Part shown: one piece after another, positions 6,517 to 13,785 of the stretch
How positions within the stretch are numbered: the stretch's first letter is position 1
How the letters are laid out: each line of letters starts with the position of its first letter
Source: CAYTSW01 sp964440605
GTDB taxonomy: Bacteria > Planctomycetota > Phycisphaerae > Phycisphaerales > UBA1924
Assembly: GCA_964440605.1 (NCBI GenBank)
Contig: CAYTSW010000072.1
Location: forward strand, 1 to 13,801
Reading direction: 5' to 3'
DNA length: 13,801 bases
Translations under genes and position numbers: made by a program
The notes under the pieces: model-generated
Database searches by the model: none
What the model was told of the DNA's origin: nothing
What the model saw: the letters and a program-made list of their open reading frames with translations, nothing else

Positions 6517-7440
6517 TCAAAGCAGTTTGATGGCCCGGAGGTCGTCCAGCGGCTCTGTAAAGCTGCACGAGCCGTAACCGATCGCAAAGCTCTCACGCGT
6601 CTGGGCGATGCGCGGGTTGTCGAGCGACTTGTCGTCCCACGCGACGCCCTCGTCTGAGAAGCGAAAGGCGCGGGCGTCGGTCTCTTCGAGAATCGCCTGT
6701 GCGTTGTTCCGGTCGAGGCGGGCGGCTCGCACGAAGGCGGCGGCGAGGAAGACATTGAGGAAGCCGTGCATCGTGCTGCGTGGCGCATTGTCTTCGTACG
6801 TCAGCGGGTGCTCGGCGCGGATGGGGTGATGCAAGCCAGCGGTGGCCTTGAAGGGCACATCGGCGGCGCTGCATGTGGTGACGAACGTCGCGACGTCCTC
6901 GGTCGAGGGGATGAGGTCGGGCGTAACGCCCCCGCAGCGGATCTTGGCGCGCCCGCCCGTGCCCGCGAGCGCGGTGATCGCGGGGCGCACGTCGGTGTCG
7001 GCGGGGATCTCGAAGTAGGGCGTGAGCTGCTCGGGGATCAGCTTCATGAGGCGATCGATGCCGAAGGGGTCGGGCTCCTTGAGCTCGATGGCGTCGATCA
7101 CCGCCAGGCCGTTCGCCGGCTCCTCGGCATGGGCACGGTTGAACGCGAAGATCGCCTCAATATCCGCGTCGACGTTCGAGCCGACCAGCGCTGACAGGCG
7201 CCAAGGTTCGTCGTCGGGACCCGACGGCAGATCGTTCGCGGCAAGGCGCTCGAACTCCTCCAGCCTGGCGACGGGCAGGATGAAGCGGCCCAGCATCCAG
7301 CGGTGTTCGACGCCGGTGTAGGCGGCGTAGTTGCGGATGGCGGGCAACATGTCGAGCTTGGCGGGCGGGAAGAGGCCGGCGTAATCGACGAGCGAGTCGA
7401 GCAGCAGCCGAAGCGAGCGCGGCGGTTCGGGAATGGTCAT
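6517..7440 (-). CDS. Conserved-looking protein of unknown function, 307 residues
   Basis: I do not recognise a named domain. The protein is soluble, with no signal peptide or membrane segment. It has several motif-like stretches: LVDYAGLFPPA (17-27), WMLGRFILP (48-56), AKIRCGG (165-171), FKATAGLHHP (197-206), MHGFLN (224-229) and a C-terminal FAIGYGSCSFTEPLDDL (285-301). The DYAGLFPPA opening recurs, from memory, in uncharacterised planctomycete and acidobacterial proteins. The regular alternation of short strands ending in charged or Gly residues with helices would suit a TIM-barrel-like enzyme, with Lys166, Lys198 and His204-205 as possible active-site residues (inference). It lies 50 bases downstream of the SprA-type gene on the same strand. 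It lacks a ribosome site and has TACCAT at -12 to -7, so it may also have its own leaderless transcript. Confidence 0.8.
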   Translation of the reverse strand: MTIPEPPRSLRLLLDSLVDYAGLFPPAKLDMLPAIRNYAAYTGVEHRWMLGRFILPVARLEEFERLAANDLPSGPDDEPWRLSALVGSNVDADIEAIFAFNRAHAEEPANGLAVIDAIELKEPDPFGIDRLMKLIPEQLTPYFEIPADTDVRPAITALAGTGGRAKIRCGGVTPDLIPSTEDVATFVTTCSAADVPFKATAGLHHPIRAEHPLTYEDNAPRSTMHGFLNVFLAAAFVRAARLDRNNAQAILEETDARAFRFSDEGVAWDDKSLDNPRIAQTRESFAIGYGSCSFTEPLDDLRAIKLL

Positions 7441-7446
7441 GCGCCC

Positions 7447-7452
7447 ATGGTA
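7447..7452 (-). promoter_or_regulatory. Candidate -10 box in front of the 307-residue gene
   Basis: On the minus strand TACCAT is followed by six bases and the ATG at 7440, the geometry of a leaderless start. It lies inside the 50-base gap after the SprA-type gene, so it would be an internal promoter. No Shine-Dalgarno sequence competes. Confidence 0.3.
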
Positions 7453-7490
7453 CGGGCGCGAACCGGCGCGCAGCCGCAGCCTTCGGCGCC

Positions 7491-8378
7491 TCAGGCGTAG
7501 AGGTTGATCGGGCGGCGCTCCTCGGCGAGCGCCTCGCTGGGAGGCGTTGCGAGAACTTCCGAAGGCCTGACGCGCAGCGTGGCGGCACCGTCGTTGGCGG
7601 CGGCTGACGGCGTCTCGCGCTCGGAAGCTGCTGTAGCGTCGGGCGCCTCGTTCCTCGCGGGGCTCACGGAGCGCACAGTGACGCCGGGCCGGCTTGCGCC
7701 TTCGTCAGCAGCTCGAGTCGAAGCGTCGGCAGAGGCAGTCGCACCGGGAGAGGCGCTGGGCTCGGCGACATCCGCGGACGCTGGTTTTGCCTCGCGACTC
7801 CGCTCCTCGCTGAGCTCACGCCGGGCTTCGGACTCCATGCGTGAGGCCTTGGCCGCGATGCGCCGGTCGGTGGACGAAGGCTCGGCCGGCGCCAGCGCCG
7901 CGCGGCGGATCTGCTGCGCCTTGGCGATCGTTTCCTCGGGTGTTCGCCCTTCGGAGGTGTCGATCTGCACGGAGCCGCCCACGGCGTAGCGCTTGCCGTC
8001 GGGACCTCGCTGGTATGAGTACGTCGGCCCTCCGCGATAGAGGGGGCCGGCGGCGGCGACGTGGGCCTGCTCGTGCGCGCGCACGTCTTTGTCGCGATCC
8101 TCGAGCTTGCGGACCTTCTCCCGCTCGCGATCGGAGAGCTCCGCGGTGTCATCGGGGCGAAGCGGGCGATCGGCGGCATCACGACCCGCGGTGCTGGCGG
8201 CTTCATTGCGGGTCGTCGGCGTGGCGGGCGTGACGGCATCGGGAGCCACAGCGCCCGCGGCGGCCTCGGTGGGCGGGAGTCCGGTCGACGCCCCCGGCGA
8301 CGTCGCGGCATCGCCCGCGCCGGAGCGGGGGCTCGGCTGCGTCAGAGGCGCGGGTGTGGAGGCGATGGCGAGGGTCAT
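7491..8378 (-). CDS. SprA-family putative zinc metallopeptidase
   Basis: The core at residues about 80-185 matches the SprA-related (CJM1_0395-type putative metalloprotease) family: LEDRDKDVRAHEQAHVAAAG (92-111) contains the HExxH zinc motif HEQAH (102-106). It is followed by GPTYSYQRGPDGKRYAVGG (117-135), VQIDTSEG, TPEETI and the ALAPAEPSSTDRRIAAKAS segment. Known members are annotated by motif; substrates are not established. The core is flanked by low-complexity Ala/Pro/Ser/Thr-rich arms (1-75 and 190-285), likely disordered, and the protein ends RRPINLYA. There is no signal peptide. ATG 8378 (295 residues) is chosen because GGGGA lies seven bases upstream; an in-frame TTG at 8438 would add 20 residues. 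It is probably the first gene of a two-gene minus-strand unit. Confidence 0.85.
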   Translation of the reverse strand: MTLAIASTPAPLTQPSPRSGAGDAATSPGASTGLPPTEAAAGAVAPDAVTPATPTTRNEAASTAGRDAADRPLRPDDTAELSDREREKVRKLEDRDKDVRAHEQAHVAAAGPLYRGGPTYSYQRGPDGKRYAVGGSVQIDTSEGRTPEETIAKAQQIRRAALAPAEPSSTDRRIAAKASRMESEARRELSEERSREAKPASADVAEPSASPGATASADASTRAADEGASRPGVTVRSVSPARNEAPDATAASERETPSAAANDGAATLRVRPSEVLATPPSEALAEERRPINLYA

Positions 8379-8671
8379 GGCGATTCCCCGGAACGGAGAT
8401 CGTCCATCGAGGTTGCGGCATGAGGCGAAGGGCGGCAAATGCCGCGCAACGTCCGATCATCGCCCGAACCATCGTCATGATCGTTGCGAAGTGAACGTGA
8501 TGGTGCGGGGGGGCGGTGGGTGGTGGTACAGTGTGCGGCTCGCGAGGAAGTGGCCGCGCGGGCTGTTGATGGACCGCTTTGGCGTAGCCCGGGGCGGTGT
8601 GGATCGAGCGCGGTCGGCGTGGACGTCGGCCCGATTTCGGGGTGGGGCTGACGAGAGCGAGTCGTGCCGAA

Positions 8672-9835
8672 ATGAACGTGATGAGCGATACCAGATTCGG
8701 GACCGGGGAGTCGATGACGGGGCACATCGCCCTGGCGGCGGAGCGCAAGACGGACCCGCACGCGACGCGGTTCGGGAAGTTCCTCCAGGCGTGCATCAAG
8801 TTCGAGGGCTCGGACCTGATCATCAAGACCGGGGCGGTCCCGAAGGTGCGCTTGCGCGGCGCCCTCAAGCCGCTGGACACCGACGCGGTGTCGCACGACG
8901 AGTTCATGGACATCTGCAAGAACATCCTGACGAAGGATCAGTTCGGCGACCTCAAGAAGTACGGCTCGATCGACTTCGCGTATGACTACGACAAGGGCAA
9001 CCGCTTCCGCATCAACCTCTTCCAGGCCCGCGGGAACATCTCCATCGCCGCGCGTCTGATCACGAGCAACATCCTCAAGTTCAAGGACCTGCACCTGCCC
9101 GAGGTGATGAGCGAGATCGCGATGCAGCCTCAGGGCATCGTGCTGCTGGCGGGCGTGACGGGCTCGGGCAAGTCGACGACGATCGCTTCGATGCTCGACT
9201 ACGTGAACGAGCGCAAGCCGGTGCACATCGTGACGCTCGAAGACCCGATCGAGTACATCTTCGAGGACAAGAAGGCGGTCATCCACCAGCGCGAGATGGG
9301 CATCGACTGCCTGGACTTCAAGACGGGTCTGCGTGCGTTGGTGCGTGAGAACCCGGACGTGGTGCTGGTGGGCGAGATGCGTGACTCGGAGACGTTCGAG
9401 GCGGCGCTCCAGGCCGCGGAGACGGGCCACCTGGTGTTCGGGACGATCCACGCGTCGTCGGCGACGGAGACGTTCAGCCGCATCTACGACCTGTTCCCGC
9501 CCGACGAGCGTGAGCAGGTGCGCAAGATCTTGGCGTACCAGATGCGGGCGATCGTGTACCAGAAGCTGCTGCCGACGCTACACGAGCACATCCAGCGCGT
9601 GCCCGCGCTGGAGATCCTGATCAACACGGCGCCCGTTCGGAAGTTCATCCTGGAGGGTCGCGAGGGCGAGGTGCGTGAGATCATCAACACGCAGGAAGCC
9701 GAGCAGATCGGCATGATGGACTTCAACGCGTGCCTGGTGAAGCTGGTGGAGAGCGAGTTCATCCACATGCGCACGGCGATGGAGGCGACGCCGAACGCCG
9801 ACGAGCTGCGGATGCGTCTGAAGGGGATCTCCTGA
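8672..9835 (+). CDS. pilT: PilT-type type IV pilus retraction ATPase
   Basis: This hexameric ATPase family powers pilus retraction at the cytoplasmic face of the pilus base. Numbering from ATG 8672 (387 residues), the N-terminal PAS-like domain holds FEGSDLIIKTGAVPKVRLRG. The motor domain has Walker A GVTGSGKST (161-169), the Asp box LEDPIEY (189-195), Walker B DVVLVGEMRD (229-238) and the His box GHLVFGTIHASSA (252-264), all intact. LFPPDEREQVR follows as in PilT/PilU. The start is uncertain: ATG 8672 and 8681 lack good ribosome sites, while ATG 8714 has GGGGAG three bases upstream and still keeps the whole conserved part. A divergent gap of 293 bases precedes it and a degenerate PilB-like gene follows after 77 bases. 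PilT and PilU cannot be told apart from this sequence alone. Confidence 0.92.
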   Translation: MNVMSDTRFGTGESMTGHIALAAERKTDPHATRFGKFLQACIKFEGSDLIIKTGAVPKVRLRGALKPLDTDAVSHDEFMDICKNILTKDQFGDLKKYGSIDFAYDYDKGNRFRINLFQARGNISIAARLITSNILKFKDLHLPEVMSEIAMQPQGIVLLAGVTGSGKSTTIASMLDYVNERKPVHIVTLEDPIEYIFEDKKAVIHQREMGIDCLDFKTGLRALVRENPDVVLVGEMRDSETFEAALQAAETGHLVFGTIHASSATETFSRIYDLFPPDEREQVRKILAYQMRAIVYQKLLPTLHEHIQRVPALEILINTAPVRKFILEGREGEVREIINTQEAEQIGMMDFNACLVKLVESEFIHMRTAMEATPNADELRMRLKGIS

Positions 9836-9912
9836 TACCTTCTTCGGCCCCCGCCGTGGTGGCGGGCGGCGAGTGATCGAAACGGGCGGGGCCTTCGACG
9901 ACTGGAGCGAAG

Positions 9913-11655
9913 ATGACGGGCGCATCGAGCGGGAGCGTGTGGTTGGCGGGCGAGGCACTGACACTGGGTCAGGGCCTGTACTTGGTGTCGTGGTGGAAGC
10001 CGCTGCTGTTCCTGCCCTTCTTCGTGGTCTGGGCGTGGGTGGTCTCGTCGGTGTACGACAAGGACTCGGCCCGCTGGTACTTCAAGCGCACGGCGTGGAA
10101 CGTGGGGCACCTGTGCGCGGCGGCGGTGGCGATCGCGGTCTGGCTCGCGGTGCCGCTGCCTGTCTTCGCGACGCTGCCGATCGCGGTGCTCATCCTCGCG
10201 ACGGACCTATACATCTACTTCCACCTGCGCAACCGCGACCATCGCGTTCCCGAGCGGATGAAGTGGTCGGCCGAATACATCAAGCGTTGGCAGAAGCATC
10301 GCAAGGCCGGGCGTGAGGACAAGGGCCTGGCGAAGGTGACGATGACGCTGGCGGGCCCGTCGGGGACGATCAAGGCGCCGATGGCCGAGACGCAGGAGTA
10401 CCAGATCCGCGTCTGGGCCGAGGAGCTGCTCACGACGGTGATCGACCGCCGGGCGTCGCAGCTCGACATCCGCCCCCTGCGCGAGAACGTGTACGTCGCG
10501 GGCATCCTGGTGGACGGCAAGCCCAGCGCGATCAAGCAGATGCCCGGGCCCGAGGCGCTGGCGACCATCGACTTCTTCAAGAGCTGCGCGGGGCTGGACG
10601 TGGACGACCGGCGCCGCAAGCAGCGCGGCGAGTTTTCCTACGGCACCGCGTCGGGCAACGCCATGACCATCGCCGAGATCAGCACGCAGGGCTCTTCCAA
10701 CGGCGTGCGCCTGACGATGCGGGTGGACCCGGCGTCGCAGGTGCAGATCGCCTTTGATGATCTGGGCATGCTGCCCAAGCAGGTCGAGCTCGCGAAGAAG
10801 CTGGTGAACGACGGGCAGGGTGTGGTGCTGCTGGCGTCGCCGCCCGACGGCGGGCGTACGGCCACGCTCTACGCCTTCGTCCGTCAGCACGACGCCTACA
10901 CGTCCAACGTGCAGACGCTCGAGTTCGAGCCGCAGTCGATGATCGAGGGCGTGCGCACAAACCACTTCAAGCCCGGAGAGGGCGGCGAGTTCTCGACGAC
11001 GCTGCGTTCGATCCTTCGGCGAGACCCCGACGTCGTGGGCGTCGCGGAGATCCCCGATGAGGCGACCGCGAAGGAGGCGTCGCTGGCGGACCACGAGCGC
11101 ACGCGTCAGTACCTGAGCCTGCGGGCCGAGGACCCGCTCAAGGCGGTGCAGCTCTGGACCCGGATGGTGGGCAAGGAGAAGCTGGCCGCGGACTCCCTGA
11201 GCGGTGTGGTGGCGCAGCGGCTCATCCGCCGCCTGTGCCGCAACTGCCGCGTCGCTTTCCAGCCCACGCCCGACGTCCTGAAGAAGCTGGGCCTGCCCGC
11301 GGAGACCAAGCAGCTCTACCGCAAGGGCGGCACGGTGATGGTCAAGGACAAGGAGGAGACGTGCCCGGCGTGCGGGGGCGAGGGGTACCTCGGTCAGGTC
11401 GGCGCGTTCGCGGTGCACAACATCGGGTCCGAGGAACGCGCACCGATCGCCTCGGGTGATCTCCAGGCGCTGCGGTCGGCGTGGCGTCAGAAGAAGCAGA
11501 TGAGCATCCAGCAGGCGGCGCTCAACCACGTGATCAACGGCGTGACGTCGATCGACGAGGTGATCCGCGTGACGCAGCCCGCGTCCAAGAGCAAGGGCGG
11601 CTCCGCGGGCGGATCGAGCAAGCAGCCCCCCACCGCCGCCAAGGCCGAGAGCTGA
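9913..11655 (+). CDS. Membrane-anchored, degenerate PilB/GspE-like ATPase
   Basis: The 580-residue protein starts with two or three membrane segments (about 29-47, 66-83, 84-104), unusual for this cytoplasmic family. A GspE/PilB core follows: RRASQLDIRPL (179-189) stands for ASDIHIEP, CAGLDVDDRRRKQRGEF (225-241) for the N2-domain signature, and two zinc-binding pairs remain (CRNC 442-445, CPAC 484-487). The catalytic motifs are altered. Walker A is SPPDGGRTATL (309-319) in place of GPTGSGKTTTL, with Arg315 for the lysine. Walker B is DPDVVGVAEIPD (371-382), lacking the GE-I-RD form. The His box region reads TRQYLSLRAEDP (397-408) without its histidine. It may be a pseudo-ATPase that scaffolds or regulates a motor (inference). 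GGAG five bases before ATG 9913 supports the start. A Ser/Lys/Gly-rich tail (558-580) ends the protein. It lies 18 bases before the next gene. Confidence 0.85.
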   Translation: MTGASSGSVWLAGEALTLGQGLYLVSWWKPLLFLPFFVVWAWVVSSVYDKDSARWYFKRTAWNVGHLCAAAVAIAVWLAVPLPVFATLPIAVLILATDLYIYFHLRNRDHRVPERMKWSAEYIKRWQKHRKAGREDKGLAKVTMTLAGPSGTIKAPMAETQEYQIRVWAEELLTTVIDRRASQLDIRPLRENVYVAGILVDGKPSAIKQMPGPEALATIDFFKSCAGLDVDDRRRKQRGEFSYGTASGNAMTIAEISTQGSSNGVRLTMRVDPASQVQIAFDDLGMLPKQVELAKKLVNDGQGVVLLASPPDGGRTATLYAFVRQHDAYTSNVQTLEFEPQSMIEGVRTNHFKPGEGGEFSTTLRSILRRDPDVVGVAEIPDEATAKEASLADHERTRQYLSLRAEDPLKAVQLWTRMVGKEKLAADSLSGVVAQRLIRRLCRNCRVAFQPTPDVLKKLGLPAETKQLYRKGGTVMVKDKEETCPACGGEGYLGQVGAFAVHNIGSEERAPIASGDLQALRSAWRQKKQMSIQQAALNHVINGVTSIDEVIRVTQPASKSKGGSAGGSSKQPPTAAKAES

Positions 11656-11673
11656 TTCCGGAGCAGGAGCGAC

Positions 11674-13434
11674 ATGATTCTGAACATCATCGTGATCGTC
11701 GGGGTGCTGACCATCGCCATGCTCTGGGCGATCCGGGGCAAGGGGCGCGGCGCGTTCTCGTCGCTGTTGAACTTCGTGTGCGTGGTCACCGCGGGCGCGA
11801 TCGCGTTCTCGGTCTGGGAGCCGCTGGTCTACGGCTGGCTGCTGGACTGGCGGGAAGACATCGCGTGGGCGGTGGGTCTCGTGGCGCCTTTCGCGGTCTC
11901 GCTCGCGGTGCTGCGGATCATCGTCGAGATGTCGATCCCGAAGAACGTGATGTTCGACGACGCGACCAACTTCGTGGGCGGGGCCGTCTTCGGGTTGGGC
12001 GCGGGGGTCATCAGCATCGGCATCTTCATGCACGCGCTGTCCATGACGCGTTTCGGTCCCGACCTGCTCGGCTACTCCCCGGTGGAGCAGCCGGGGGGCA
12101 ACCTGGTGATGTCGGGCGGGCTGTGGGTGCCGGTGGACCGCTGGACCGCGACGCTGTACGAGCACGTCAGCGAAGGGAGCTTCTCGACGGACACCCCGAT
12201 GGCCGATCGTCTGCCCGACCTCGCCGAGCACGCGGCGATGATGCGCATGCTCTACACCGACTCGGGCGGGATCGTCGGGCGGAGCGCGCTGACGCCCGAG
12301 CAGTTCAGCGTGGTCACGCGGTACGAGGGTGCCGACGCGCGGGCGTTCTTCCCGCCCAACCACCAGGACGTGCAGTTGCCCGACGGCGAGCCAGTGCCGG
12401 CGAACGCCAAGACCGTGGGTTTCGTGGTCAACTTCAATGCCGGCGCGCGTGAGGAGAGCGGGCAGGTGCTCATAGGGCCCGGGCTCGTGCGCCTCGTCTA
12501 CACGATGCCCGACGGCAGCGCGGACGCGGCGCACCCGTACGTCATCGTCGCCGACCCCGAGGCCGAGGCGGCCACGAAGGCCCGCTACCCCGTCAACTCG
12601 CGCGACATGACCATCGCCTCGACGGGCGGACAATCCAACTCCGTCATGGGCTTCGAGTTTGCCATCCCCGCTGAAGCGACGCCCAGAGACCTCTTCGTCA
12701 AGCGCGTCCGCGTGCCCCTCGTTGGGGACCTCGCGCAACCCGCGCAGGAGTTCTCATCGGCCGATCAACTCGTCGCCGCCACGGGCACGCTCTACAGCGG
12801 CACCGGCGGACGCGTCACCGACCTGCGACGCGCCGGGGCCGTCACCGTCAACCCCGACCAGCGGCTGTCGCGCGAGAGCGTCGTCAACCAGCGGTTGCAG
12901 TTTCCCTTCGGCTGGACGATCAACCTCGCGAGCGGCTCGGGCGGCCTGAACATCGAAGAGGAGTTCGGAGCCGTCACGAGCGGGCAGCACGCGTTCGCGC
13001 AGGAGAGTCTCGAACGGCGCGGGCTCGATCAGAACCTGCGCGCCAACACCTTCAGCGTGACCAGCGACACCGGGCTGGTGCAGGTGATGCTCGCCGAAAT
13101 GGGCCAGCGAACGCCCATCGGGCGATACATCGAGGAGAACAACCCCAGCGGTGCGCCGGTTCTTGTGGATACGCAGAACCGGACGTATGCCGCCATCGGG
13201 TTCATCTACGGCGACGGGCGCAACGTGACGATCGGGTTCAACCCCGGCCGGCCCGTCTCCAGCCTCGATGATCTACCCGATCAGCTCAGCATCTCCAAGC
13301 CCACGCAGACGATCATCCTCGTCTACCGCCCGACGGCCGGCGTCGTGCTCGACGGCTTCGCCGTCGGTGATCAGTTGGTCGCCGACTTCCAGCCCAACGT
13401 TACCGTGCGCAAGCAGTCGCCGCGGCGTCGCTGA
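11674..13434 (+). CDS. CvpA-like membrane protein with large C-terminal domain
   Basis: Four hydrophobic segments lie in the first 121 residues (about 1-20, 29-50, 63-86, 98-121), with a RGKGRGAFSSLLNF loop and a NFVGGAVFGLGAGVISIG segment that resemble the CvpA (colicin V production) fold. CvpA proteins are about 160-200 residues; this one has 586, so some 460 residues follow the membrane part. The extension has no recognised domain. It looks beta-rich, has few cysteines, and contains VGFVVNFNAGA near 249 and GFEFAIPAEATP near 327, the look of an extracytoplasmic domain. AGGAG four bases before ATG 11674 sets the start. The gap to the PilB-like gene is 18 bases, so the two are probably co-transcribed and may act together at the membrane. 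Assignment to CvpA is moderate. Confidence 0.8.
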   Translation: MILNIIVIVGVLTIAMLWAIRGKGRGAFSSLLNFVCVVTAGAIAFSVWEPLVYGWLLDWREDIAWAVGLVAPFAVSLAVLRIIVEMSIPKNVMFDDATNFVGGAVFGLGAGVISIGIFMHALSMTRFGPDLLGYSPVEQPGGNLVMSGGLWVPVDRWTATLYEHVSEGSFSTDTPMADRLPDLAEHAAMMRMLYTDSGGIVGRSALTPEQFSVVTRYEGADARAFFPPNHQDVQLPDGEPVPANAKTVGFVVNFNAGAREESGQVLIGPGLVRLVYTMPDGSADAAHPYVIVADPEAEAATKARYPVNSRDMTIASTGGQSNSVMGFEFAIPAEATPRDLFVKRVRVPLVGDLAQPAQEFSSADQLVAATGTLYSGTGGRVTDLRRAGAVTVNPDQRLSRESVVNQRLQFPFGWTINLASGSGGLNIEEEFGAVTSGQHAFAQESLERRGLDQNLRANTFSVTSDTGLVQVMLAEMGQRTPIGRYIEENNPSGAPVLVDTQNRTYAAIGFIYGDGRNVTIGFNPGRPVSSLDDLPDQLSISKPTQTIILVYRPTAGVVLDGFAVGDQLVADFQPNVTVRKQSPRRR

Positions 13435-13483
13435 TCAAGAACGCCGGGCCACGCGGGTCCGAGGCGCACGCCGACACGCGGTC

Positions 13484-13507
13484 AACACCGGGCGCGAGCC
13501 CGGTGTT
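13484..13507 (+). terminator. Hairpin after the CvpA-like gene, possible terminator
   Basis: AACACCGGGC (13484-13493) and GCCCGGTGTT (13498-13507) form a perfect ten-base stem with a GCGA (GNRA) loop, 50 bases after the stop codon. Only two Ts follow, so it is not a textbook intrinsic terminator; it may protect the 3' end or help Rho-dependent ending. Confidence 0.5.
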
Positions 13508-13551
13508 CGGTGGGGGTACGAGAGAGGGGGGCTGTCTGTTGGATTGCCGGT

Positions 13552-13738
13552 CCGGTGCCACGATGCAGTGCAGCGGCGTGGAGCGTGCGCCGTCCGCGCT
13601 TCGCACTACGCACCTTCGGTGCGTAGTGGCTCCGGACTCATGTCCAACGCACTGACCTTGCAAAGCCAAGGTCAGTGGCACCCGGAACTCGGCACCGTCC
13701 GCGCCGCACCACGCGCCTTCGGTGCATCGTGGCACCGG
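13552..13738. repeat. 16-base perfect inverted repeat linked to the hairpin units
   Basis: CCGGTGCCACGATGCA at 13552-13567 is the exact reverse complement of TGCATCGTGGCACCGG at 13723-13738, inside unit B. It looks like a fragment of the same repeat family in opposite orientation, upstream of unit A. Confidence 0.7.
13590..13682. repeat. Intergenic hairpin repeat, unit A
   Basis: This unit begins CCGTCCGCGC and contains two strong hairpins. The first is an 11-base stem CACTACGCACC / GGTGCGTAGTG with a TTC loop (13604-13628). The second is an 11-base stem CACTGACCTTG / CAAGGTCAGTG with a six-base loop (13650-13677). The last 38 bases (13645-13682) recur with a single substitution in unit B. 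No coding gene is credible across it. Confidence 0.8.
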
Positions 13739-13785
13739 GCTCATGCCCAACGCACTGACCTTGCAGAGCCAAGGTCAGTGGCACC
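13695..13785. repeat. Intergenic hairpin repeat, unit B
   Basis: This is the second copy, about 105 bases after unit A and starting with the same CCGTCCGCGC. Its first hairpin is partly decayed: CCACG (13709-13713) pairs with CGTGG (13728-13732), with a three-base bulge. Its second stem, CACTGACCTTG / CAAGGTCAGTG (13753-13780), is unchanged. The two copies differ by scattered substitutions and a two-base indel, so the repeat is diverging but both second stems are kept. The array may continue beyond the window. Confidence 0.8.

Noticed and set aside
10207..12738. Minus-strand open frame of 843 codons opposite the PilB-like and CvpA-like genes
   Set aside because: It covers two genes with good ribosome sites and family homology. 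Its translation is a His/Arg/Val/Asp-rich mirror typical of GC-rich antisense frames and shows no domain.
13400..13750. Minus-strand frame of 116 codons across the right-end repeats
   Set aside because: Its sequence is just the translation of the hairpin repeats and it overlaps the end of the CvpA-like gene; no ribosome site was seen.
13590..13785. CRISPR array
   Set aside because: There are only two units of about 105 bases, each self-complementary throughout, with no spacer-like unique segments of even length and no cas gene.
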